Source of the DNA: Candidatus Pelagibacterales bacterium
GTDB taxonomy: Bacteria > Pseudomonadota > Alphaproteobacteria > Pelagibacterales > AG-422-B15
DNA: 7,203 bases
Reading direction: 5' to 3'
Assembly (NCBI GenBank): GCA_016777745.1
Contig: JADHQX010000063.1
Location: forward strand, 1 to 7,203
The notes beneath the pieces are model-generated. The model ran no database searches. It saw only the letters and a program-made list of their open reading frames with translations, and was not told the origin of the DNA. The first letter of the stretch is position 1; each line of letters opens with the position of its first letter. Positions 1-6,069 of this stretch are shown in pieces. Position numbers and translations under genes: made by a program.

Positions 1-6
1 AAGAAT

Positions 7-91
7 GGGGGTATGGCGGAATTGGTAGACGCGCCAGACTCAAAATCTGGTGACTTCGGTCGTCTCGGTTCGACTCCGAGTATCCCCACCA
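7..91 (+). tRNA. tRNA-Leu, anticodon CAA
   Basis: Complete class II (long variable arm) tRNA that reads UUG leucine codons. The acceptor stem pairs 7-13 with 81-87, with a G-U pair at 11/83. The discriminator base is A88 and the CCA end (89-91) is encoded. The D-arm begins around 16 with the usual GCGGAATTGGTAGACGC of bacterial tRNA-Leu. The anticodon stem pairs 34-38 with 46-50 around the loop 39-45, placing anticodon CAA at 41-43. The variable arm is a short GAC/GUC stem (52-54, 59-61) capped by a UUCG tetraloop. The T-arm pairs 64-68 with 76-80 around TTCGACT. All stems are intact, so it should be functional. Only 6 bases precede it, so its promoter is out of view. No terminator separates it from pabB, which starts 17 bases after the CCA. 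Confidence 0.97.
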
Positions 92-108
92 AAACTAAAG
101 TTCAAAAA

Positions 109-1518
109 ATGAGAATTATAAATGTATTAGAATTAGACTATCAAGAGCCCATTATTTTTTTTCAAAAACTAAAGGGTTTAGATGGTTTAACCTATTTAGA
201 TAGTGCGGGTAAAGATGTAGCTTTAAATCAGTATAGTTATATTGCAGCTCTACCAGTATTAAAGATACATAAAAAGAAAAGCAATATTTTTATTGATAAT
301 AAGACTTCAAACAGCTCTTTTTTTGAAATTATCGAAGACTTGCTAGATACTTTACAGGCAGAAAAAATTCCAAATTTACCAAGCTTTCAATGTGGCTTAG
401 CTGGATTTATTTCATATGAGTCATGTCTAGACATCGAAAAAATTAAAAATGTAAAAAATAGTAACTATGATTTTGATGATATCTGGTTTGGTTTATATGA
501 TGTTGTTTTTGCCTTTGATCACAAAAAACGTAAGACGTATGTATTCTCTGTAAATTTAGATGATTATCAAGCAAATACAGACAATATGCTAAATGTTGTA
601 AAATCAGAATATTTATTAAATCTATATAAAAATGATACAGCCATAGTTAAAGAGAAACATAATTTCAATTTTGAATGGAAGCCCTATCAAAATAAAGATT
701 CCTATAAACAATCAATTAATAAAATTTTAGAATATATTAAGGCAGGAGATATATTCCAAGCAAATTTTACACATTGTTTTTTTGCCAGCAATAATAGTTT
801 GAATAATCATTTTGATACATATTTAAATTATAGAAAAAAAACTCAAACGCCTTTTTCTGCATTTATATCTAATAATAAAGATGATGCAGTATGTTCATTT
901 TCCCCTGAAAGACTTTTAAGTTTGGATGATAAAATAATTACTGCGGCACCAATAAAAGGAACTACTCCACGAGGCTTAACGGATAAGCAAGACAAGGCAT
1001 TAATTGAAGACTTAGTTAACAGTAAAAAAAATTTAGCAGAAAACTTGATGATTGTTGATGTACTGCGCAATGATATTTCTAGAGTCTCTATTACAGGTAG
1101 TGTTGAAGTCAAAAAACTAGCATCACTTGAAACTTACGAAAATGTTCATCATCTAGTTTCATATATATCTAGTAGAATTCAACCTGGAAAAAAAGCTGTA
1201 GACTTACTAAAAGCTTGCTTACCAGGAGCATCAGTGACTGGTGCCCCCAAAATAAGAGCAATGGAAATAATTAGTGAATTAGAAGAAACTGCAAGAGGCC
1301 CCTATTGTGGCGCTCTTGGTTATATTTCATTGTGTGGGTCATTAGACATGAATATTCCTATTCGAACTATTTTATTAACTAAAGATAAGATAGTTGTTAA
1401 TTGTGGTGGGGGAATCGTAAGTGATTCTGATTCCGAATTAGAGTACCAAGAGTCTATTGATAAGATAAGTAATTTATTAAATACTAACTATGACCAAAGC
1501 CAGATTAAACTAAATTGA
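109..1518 (+). CDS. pabB: Aminodeoxychorismate synthase component I (PabB)
   Basis: 469-aa chorismate-binding enzyme. With the glutaminase PabA it converts chorismate and glutamine-derived ammonia to 4-amino-4-deoxychorismate, the first step to p-aminobenzoate and folate; cytosolic. An N-terminal TrpE/PabB domain (about 1-170, with GLAGFISYES at 96-105) precedes the chorismate-binding domain. Motifs seen are IKAGDIFQANF (210-220), SPERLL (265-270), PIKGT (281-285), AENLMIVDVLRND (310-322), VHHLVS (346-351), TGAPKIRAMEII (377-388), and the GGGI and ELEYQES stretches near the C-terminus. Lys283 in PIKGT is the family hallmark that separates PabB from anthranilate synthase, which normally has PIAGT. 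Length is close to the usual 450-470. The frame stays open upstream to an ATG at 13, but that codon lies inside the tRNA, so I take ATG109 as the start. No clear ribosome-binding site is visible. The stop overlaps the pabC start as TGATG. No PabA is in the window, so the glutaminase acts in trans. Confidence 0.93.
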   Translation: MRIINVLELDYQEPIIFFQKLKGLDGLTYLDSAGKDVALNQYSYIAALPVLKIHKKKSNIFIDNKTSNSSFFEIIEDLLDTLQAEKIPNLPSFQCGLAGFISYESCLDIEKIKNVKNSNYDFDDIWFGLYDVVFAFDHKKRKTYVFSVNLDDYQANTDNMLNVVKSEYLLNLYKNDTAIVKEKHNFNFEWKPYQNKDSYKQSINKILEYIKAGDIFQANFTHCFFASNNSLNNHFDTYLNYRKKTQTPFSAFISNNKDDAVCSFSPERLLSLDDKIITAAPIKGTTPRGLTDKQDKALIEDLVNSKKNLAENLMIVDVLRNDISRVSITGSVEVKKLASLETYENVHHLVSYISSRIQPGKKAVDLLKACLPGASVTGAPKIRAMEIISELEETARGPYCGALGYISLCGSLDMNIPIRTILLTKDKIVVNCGGGIVSDSDSELEYQESIDKISNLLNTNYDQSQIKLN

Positions 1519-2351
1519 TGTCTATGATTATTTATGCAAATGGAAAATATATCCCACAAAAAAAACTAACTTTTGATATATCAGATAGAGGATTATTATT
1601 AGGGGATGGCATCTTTGATACGATGCTTTATCAAGAAAAATTAATTTATTATAATGATCATTACAAAAGACTAAAGTCTGCAGCCAAACTACTTTCTTTT
1701 AATTTCAATTTAACTAATGAACAGCTAAAAAAAATTATTAATAATTTGATAATCAAAAATAATTTTCAAAATAAAAAAGTTGCTATCAGAACTAATATAA
1801 CAAGAGGAATTTCAAAAAGAGGCTTAGATTTTGAGAAGTCTCATAAAATTGGAATTTATATAAAATTAAATTTAATTCCTAAATCATTATTCATGAAACC
1901 AATTAGATTAGGGTTAGCTAGTATTAGAAGGAATAGTACATCTCCTATTTCTCAAAATAAGACACTTAATTATTTAGACAATGTAATTGAAAAGAATAGA
2001 GCTGCTAAAAATGGTTGTGAAGATGCAATATTTTTAAATATTAATGACAAAATTAGCTGTACAACTACTTCAAATATATTTTATGTTCAAAAAAATAAGA
2101 TATACACTCCTCCTTTAAAAGATGGAGTTCTAAATGGTGTCATGAGAGAACAATTTCTCAAAAAAAAGATTGCAACAACGCAAACATCAACATTAAATAA
2201 CCTATTGAAAAGTGAGTATATTTTTTTAACAAATAGTATTTTTGGGATAAGGCCGGTTAAATCAGTATTTGGATACAGAAAAACATTTGAAGATAATAAA
2301 AAATTCTATACAAATCTTGTAGACATCTTAGAAAATAAAAAAATTATATGA
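1518..2351 (+). CDS. pabC: Aminodeoxychorismate lyase (PabC), PLP fold-type IV family
   Basis: 277-aa PLP enzyme of the branched-chain aminotransferase / D-amino-acid aminotransferase / PabC fold. Given its place after pabB, it probably cleaves 4-amino-4-deoxychorismate to p-aminobenzoate and pyruvate. Visible family marks are SDRGLLLGDGIFDT (22-35); H48/R51 in the HYKRL phosphate-binding stretch; Lys148 in NKTLNYLDN, the expected Schiff-base lysine; TTSNIFYV (183-190); PPLKDGVLNGVMR (198-210); and TNSIFGIRPV (238-247), which resembles the C-terminal NSLRG-P motif of PabC. The position usually held by Glu just before T-T-S-N is Cys181. The start is ATG1518, overlapping the pabB stop by one base. 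TTG1515 and ATG1524 are alternatives that change the N-terminus by only one or two residues; none has a clear Shine-Dalgarno. The stop overlaps the next gene as ATGA. A D-amino-acid or branched-chain aminotransferase cannot be excluded by sequence alone. Confidence 0.85.
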   Translation: MSMIIYANGKYIPQKKLTFDISDRGLLLGDGIFDTMLYQEKLIYYNDHYKRLKSAAKLLSFNFNLTNEQLKKIINNLIIKNNFQNKKVAIRTNITRGISKRGLDFEKSHKIGIYIKLNLIPKSLFMKPIRLGLASIRRNSTSPISQNKTLNYLDNVIEKNRAAKNGCEDAIFLNINDKISCTTTSNIFYVQKNKIYTPPLKDGVLNGVMREQFLKKKIATTQTSTLNNLLKSEYIFLTNSIFGIRPVKSVFGYRKTFEDNKKFYTNLVDILENKKII

Positions 2352-4132
2352 GCATATTAAAAAGTATTAAAACAGAGTGGACGTATCTAAGCTTTTTATT
2401 ACCCTTACTTAGCAAGACTAATAAATTAGATAAAAATCTTACCCTTACTGTGGCAGATTTAATAGAAGAGCAGGTTGATAAGAATCCTAATTTAATTGCA
2501 TTAGAGTATGAGGATAAAAAATATACTTATCAGCAACTTGATCAAGAAGCCAACAAAGTAGCAAACTGGGCAATAGATAAAGGCTACAAATATGGAGATG
2601 TTATTTCTCTTTTAATGGAGAATAAGCCTGAATTCTTATTTGCTTGGATTGGACTAGCTAAAATAGGAATTATAACAGCATGCTTAAATTCAAATATTAA
2701 AGGCAAGTCATTATCTCATTGTATCGGTGCATCAAAGAGTGCATCTATTATTATTGGTGAGGAGTGTTTAGATAATTTCTCTTCTGCAGAAGATAATCTT
2801 GATCAAAAAATTGATGCATTTATTTACGGAGAAGAAGTTCAAGGCTTTGAGAATATCAAGTCTGATAATTATTCAAGACCTGATAAGAAACATAGAAAAG
2901 ATTTAATCAATACTGATTCTTTATTTTATATATACACTAGTGGAACAACAGGTCTTCCTAAGGCCTCTAAATTTAATCATGCAAGATTTGTAGCTGGAGC
3001 ATCATTACAATCTATGTCATTAAAAATGAATACAAGTGATAAAACTTATATGGTTTTACCTTTATATCATTCGACCGGTGGCGTTGTGGGTGTTGGAGCT
3101 ACATTTTTAACAGGTGGTACGCTCGTGCTTAGAAGAAAATTTTCTGCTGAGAATTTTTGGAAAGACTGTGCCAAAAAAGAAATTACTATTATCACCTACA
3201 TTGGAGAAATGCTGAGGTATCTTGTTAATACAAAAGAGTCTGAATTTGAAAATAAGCATAAAATTAGAGGAATATTTGGCAATGGATTACGCCCCGACGT
3301 TTGGAAAGTCTTTGAGAAAAGATTTAATATTTCAAATATTATTGAATTTTATGGATCATCAGAAGGAAATATATCTCTTATAAATGCTGATAGTTATTTT
3401 GGCTCAATAGGAAGAATACCACCTTATCTTGGCTCCAAAATGAAAACGAAAATTGTAAAATTTAATGTTGAAGAAGAAAAAGTTATTCGTAACTCTGATG
3501 GATTTTGTATAGAATGCAATCCTGATGAAATTGGTGAAGCGATCGGTCTTATTCCAGATGATGGAAAGTTTGCAGGTAGATATGATGGCTATACAAACAA
3601 AGAGGCTTCAAAGAAAAAAATACTTGAAAATGTTTTTGAAAGTGGTGATCGCTGGTTCTCTTCTGGTGATTTATTAAAGAGAGACTCAAAAGGATACTTC
3701 TACTTTATTGATCGAATTGGGGATACCTTTAGATGGAAGTCTGAAAATGTATCTACAAATGAAGTAAGTGAAGTTGTCTCTGCAATCCCAGGAATTAAAG
3801 AAGCAAATATTTATGGTGTTGAAGTGCCTGCTCAAGATGGTAGAGCTGGTATGGCGTCATTAGTTACGGATGAAAATTTTTTAATCTCAGAATTTTATGA
3901 ACTGTTACTTGATCAGCTACCTAAATATTCAATACCTGTTTTCTTGAGAATATCTCCAGAAATCGAAATAACTGGAACTTTTAAATATAAAAAAACAGAT
4001 TTAGTTAAAGATGGTTTTGATCCCAATACCATTTCTGATGAGCTTTATTTTGCAGATGTATTGACTAATCAATATATAAAATTGGATGCAGATCTTTTTC
4101 AAAAAATTCACAATCAAGAAGTAAGAGTTTAA
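2348..4132 (+). CDS. FATP-type long/very-long-chain acyl-CoA synthetase
   Basis: 594-aa AMP-forming adenylate enzyme of the FATP/ACSVL (SLC27-like) branch. It activates long-chain fatty acids with ATP and CoA, coupling uptake to acyl-CoA formation. The phosphate-binding motif YTSGTTGLPKASK is at 196-208. YGSSEGN (335-341) carries the Mg-binding Glu339. SGDLL (439-443) carries the ribose-contacting Asp441. The hinge region DRIGDTFRWKSENVST (455-470), YGVEVPAQDGRAGMASL (489-505) and TGTFKYKKTDLVKDGFDP (542-559) closely match FATP family signatures rather than classical FadD; Lys546 is the likely catalytic C-terminal lysine by position. Length is normal for the family. I see no convincing transmembrane helix, only a short hydrophobic stretch at 13-21, so peripheral membrane association is likely. 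The start overlaps the pabC stop by four bases (ATGA), suggesting translational coupling. Chain-length preference cannot be read from the sequence. Confidence 0.9.
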   Translation: MSILKSIKTEWTYLSFLLPLLSKTNKLDKNLTLTVADLIEEQVDKNPNLIALEYEDKKYTYQQLDQEANKVANWAIDKGYKYGDVISLLMENKPEFLFAWIGLAKIGIITACLNSNIKGKSLSHCIGASKSASIIIGEECLDNFSSAEDNLDQKIDAFIYGEEVQGFENIKSDNYSRPDKKHRKDLINTDSLFYIYTSGTTGLPKASKFNHARFVAGASLQSMSLKMNTSDKTYMVLPLYHSTGGVVGVGATFLTGGTLVLRRKFSAENFWKDCAKKEITIITYIGEMLRYLVNTKESEFENKHKIRGIFGNGLRPDVWKVFEKRFNISNIIEFYGSSEGNISLINADSYFGSIGRIPPYLGSKMKTKIVKFNVEEEKVIRNSDGFCIECNPDEIGEAIGLIPDDGKFAGRYDGYTNKEASKKKILENVFESGDRWFSSGDLLKRDSKGYFYFIDRIGDTFRWKSENVSTNEVSEVVSAIPGIKEANIYGVEVPAQDGRAGMASLVTDENFLISEFYELLLDQLPKYSIPVFLRISPEIEITGTFKYKKTDLVKDGFDPNTISDELYFADVLTNQYIKLDADLFQKIHNQEVRV

Positions 4133-4156
4133 ATATTTTACTAATTTAATATTTAA
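4129..4156 (+). other. All-AT inverted repeat after the acyl-CoA synthetase gene
   Basis: TTAAATATT at 4129-4137 is the reverse complement of AATATTTAA at 4148-4156, leaving a 10-base loop. The stem is nine A-T pairs with no G-C pair and no following T-run, so it is not a convincing intrinsic terminator. It overlaps the TAA stop of the acyl-CoA synthetase and may mark the boundary between the two gene blocks. In DNA this AT-rich it could easily be chance. Confidence 0.25.
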
Positions 4157-4179
4157 CAATATATAAATTGAAATATTAA
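4153..4179 (+). promoter_or_regulatory. Possible sigma-70 promoter for the ispH block
   Basis: In the only real spacer between coding genes (4133-4199), TTAACA at 4153-4158 matches five of six bases of the -35 consensus. TATTAA at 4174-4179 matches four of six of the -10 consensus, but at a short 15-base spacing. Transcription would begin about 14 bases before ATG4200, giving a very short leader. Other AT-rich hexamers (TATAAA at 4162-4167, GATACT at 4182-4187) could serve instead. The spacer contains no other structure I can identify. The location is more persuasive than the motif. Confidence 0.25.
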
Positions 4180-4199
4180 TAGATACTTATCAATTATTT

Positions 4200-5129
4200 A
4201 TGAAAAAGAAAATTTATCTCATTGCACCAAGAGGGTTTTGTGCTGGAGTAACAAGAGCAGTGGATACTGTAACGCTTACTATAGAAAAATATGGGGCACC
4301 TGTTTATGTTAAGCATGAAATTGTTCATAATAAGCATGTAATTGATGAACTGCAGGATAAGGGTGCAATCTTTATTGAAGATTTAAATGATGTACCTAAT
4401 GATAGACCTTTAATTTTTTCAGCTCATGGGGTATCTAAAAAAATTACTAATCAGGCTAAAGAGAAAAAAAATGAAATTATAGATGCAACTTGTCCACTCG
4501 TTACTAAAGTACATATTCAAGCTCTAAAATTTTATAATCGTGGATATGATTTAATTTTAATAGGACATAAAAACCACCCAGAAGTAGAGGGAACTATGGG
4601 CCAAGTCCCAGAAGAAAAAATTACCTTAGTTGAAAATATTAAAGATGTTGAAAATCTTAAATTAAAAAATGATAAGATTGCCTATATTACTCAAACTACA
4701 TTATCAGTTGAAGATACTAGTATGATAATAAAAGAATTGAAGAAGAAATTTCCTCATATTGAATGTTCTCCAAAAGAAGACATCTGCTATGCAACTACTA
4801 ATAGGCAGAATGCTGTTAAAGAATTTGCAAGTGCATGTGATGCGTTCATTATAGTAGGATCAAATAATTCATCAAATTCAAATAGACTAGTAGAAGTTGC
4901 AAAAAATTCAGGTTGTTTAAAGTCTGATTTAATTGAAGATGCAAAAAGTCTTAATGTAGATGAATATAAAAACTATAAATCAATAGGTATTTCATCCGGT
5001 GCATCAGTCCCAGATATTTTAGTCATGTCAGTTATAGAAAAATTAAAAGATAGCTATGAGCTAGACGTTGAAGAAATGACATTAGATAAGGAGAATGTTA
5101 CATTTCGCATACCATCCAGTCTGAGATAA
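4200..5129 (+). CDS. ispH: 4-hydroxy-3-methylbut-2-enyl diphosphate reductase (IspH/LytB)
   Basis: 309-aa iron-sulfur enzyme catalysing the last step of the MEP pathway: reductive dehydroxylation of HMBPP to IPP and DMAPP, cytosolic. The three cluster cysteines are Cys14 (RGFCAG), Cys98 (DATCPL) and Cys196 (DICYAT). Substrate-binding residues are present: His43, His76 (SAHGV), His126 and the proton-relay Glu128 (HPEVEGTMG), the QTTLS stretch (165-169), SSNSNRL (224-230) and GAS (267-269). Length matches the roughly 310-320 aa of proteobacterial IspH. One oddity is Thr17 where the family nearly always has Asp in GFCAGVDRA. The C-terminal ENVTFRIP...LR resembles alphaproteobacterial versions. 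The start follows a 67-base AT-rich spacer with no Shine-Dalgarno. It is the first gene of the second block, and the next gene begins two bases after its stop. Confidence 0.96.
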   Translation: MKKKIYLIAPRGFCAGVTRAVDTVTLTIEKYGAPVYVKHEIVHNKHVIDELQDKGAIFIEDLNDVPNDRPLIFSAHGVSKKITNQAKEKKNEIIDATCPLVTKVHIQALKFYNRGYDLILIGHKNHPEVEGTMGQVPEEKITLVENIKDVENLKLKNDKIAYITQTTLSVEDTSMIIKELKKKFPHIECSPKEDICYATTNRQNAVKEFASACDAFIIVGSNNSSNSNRLVEVAKNSGCLKSDLIEDAKSLNVDEYKNYKSIGISSGASVPDILVMSVIEKLKDSYELDVEEMTLDKENVTFRIPSSLR

Positions 5130-5131
5130 TT

Positions 5132-5578
5132 ATGTATACAATAAACGAATTATCTTGGGATTTTCCTAACCCACATATTTTAAAATTTCAGGTTATTGAA
5201 GATAATATCGATATTCTTGGGCACGTTAATAATAAAGTATATTTAGATTGGTCCGAAGCTGTGAGTTGGGATCACTCTAATTTACTTGGCGTTTCACATG
5301 AAGATTTTAAAAAAGTTAAAAGTGCCTGTGTAGTTGTTCGAAATAAGATTGAATATTTAGCCTCTCTTTTCTTAGATGATGAAATAGCAATTTCAACTTG
5401 GATTACTCAATGTGATCATAAAATCAAGCTGAGCAGACTTTTTCAGGTAATACGGATAGCTGACAATAAAACTATTTTTCGATCAAATGTTGATTATGTC
5501 TGTGTAAGTCTAGAAAACTATAAGCCCAGAAGAATGCCTGATTTATTTAAAAAATCATACAAAGTGACGACAAAATAA
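5132..5578 (+). CDS. Hot-dog fold acyl-CoA thioesterase (4HBT/YbgC-like)
   Basis: 148-aa protein with the hot-dog thioesterase signature near its N-terminus: D27-ILGHVNN-KVYLDW (27-40). Asp27 lies where the 4-hydroxybenzoyl-CoA thioesterase class has its catalytic Asp. Length and architecture fit a stand-alone cytosolic thioesterase hydrolysing an acyl-CoA, which would form a homo-oligomer in this family; the substrate is unknown. The N-terminal dozen residues precede the first hot-dog strand. It starts two bases after the ispH stop, with a weak GAG about seven bases upstream as the only candidate ribosome-binding element. Its TAA stop overlaps the next ATG by one base (TAATG). An acyl-CoA synthetase gene lies just upstream of ispH, so a shared acyl-CoA pool is possible but unproven. 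Confidence 0.8.
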   Translation: MYTINELSWDFPNPHILKFQVIEDNIDILGHVNNKVYLDWSEAVSWDHSNLLGVSHEDFKKVKSACVVVRNKIEYLASLFLDDEIAISTWITQCDHKIKLSRLFQVIRIADNKTIFRSNVDYVCVSLENYKPRRMPDLFKKSYKVTTK

Positions 5579-6069
5579 TGGATTATCAAATCAGAAATGT
5601 TGAAGTTGCAGATATAGAAGATTTAATTAAGATTAATGAGTTATCAGTGCCCGCAGTTAACTCAATTTCCAAGGCTCAATTTGAGTGGTTTCATCAAAAC
5701 TCAATATATTTTAAATTAATTCAATCAATCAATAATGAGGTGCAGGGATTTTTATTAGCTCTAAATTCTTTACTTGAATATGAAAGTTTGAATTATAAAT
5801 GGTTTCAAGAGAGGTATAGTGCATTTGCCTATATTGATCGTATAGCCATACTAGAAGAATATAAAAGAAGTGGTTTAGGAAAAAAATTATATTTAGACCT
5901 AGAAAAGTCAATTAAATCTAATTATAAAATGATCACATGCGAATATAATTTAAAACCTATGAATTATGAATCGGAAAAATTTCACATATCAATTGGTTAT
6001 CAACGAGTTGGCAAATTGAATACTCAAGAAGGCACTAAAGAAGTATCTCTAATGGTTAAAAATTTATGA
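5578..6069 (+). CDS. GNAT-family N-acetyltransferase (COG3818-like)
   Basis: 163-aa single-domain GNAT acetyltransferase. Acetyl-CoA binding motif A is visible as DRIAILEEYKRSGLGKKLY (87-105), with the R-x-G-x-G pyrophosphate loop at 97-101. The N-terminal INELSVPAVNSIS (19-31) and the C-terminal CEYNLKPMN...FHISIGYQRVGKL (121-147) resemble the predicted acetyltransferase group COG3818, whose substrate is not established. It transfers an acetyl group from acetyl-CoA to an unidentified amine, in the cytosol. It overlaps the upstream thioesterase by one base (TAATG) and the downstream flavoprotein by four (ATGA), so the three are probably translated together. The COG assignment is from memory of the motif pattern. 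Confidence 0.8.
   Translation: MDYQIRNVEVADIEDLIKINELSVPAVNSISKAQFEWFHQNSIYFKLIQSINNEVQGFLLALNSLLEYESLNYKWFQERYSAFAYIDRIAILEEYKRSGLGKKLYLDLEKSIKSNYKMITCEYNLKPMNYESEKFHISIGYQRVGKLNTQEGTKEVSLMVKNL

Noticed and set aside
7..108. tRNA-Leu as an integration (att) site
   Set aside because: No integrase, no repeat of the tRNA 3' end further along, and the downstream genes are ordinary core metabolism.
155..162. Runs of eight T or A (155-162, 834-841, 1024-1031, 1558-1565) as phase-variation or slippage sites
   Set aside because: Frames are intact across all of them, the genes are housekeeping, and such runs are expected by chance at this base composition.
843..1112. 89-codon open frame on the - strand inside pabB
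   Set aside because: It lies wholly opposite the conserved chorismate-binding core of pabB and has no recognisable domain; a shadow frame.
1515..1517. TTG at 1515 as the pabC start
   Set aside because: It is immediately followed by in-frame ATG1518, which forms the usual TGATG stop/start overlap; TTG adds one residue only.
109..1518. Anthranilate synthase component I (TrpE) as the identity of the first gene
   Set aside because: The PIKGT motif with Lys283 and the following pabC gene point to PabB; TrpE normally has PIAGT.
5729..5911. 60-codon open frame on the - strand inside the GNAT gene
   Set aside because: Opposite the conserved acetyl-CoA binding motif. Its hydrophobic Phe/Leu-rich look follows from the AT-rich, Lys/Glu-rich coding strand.
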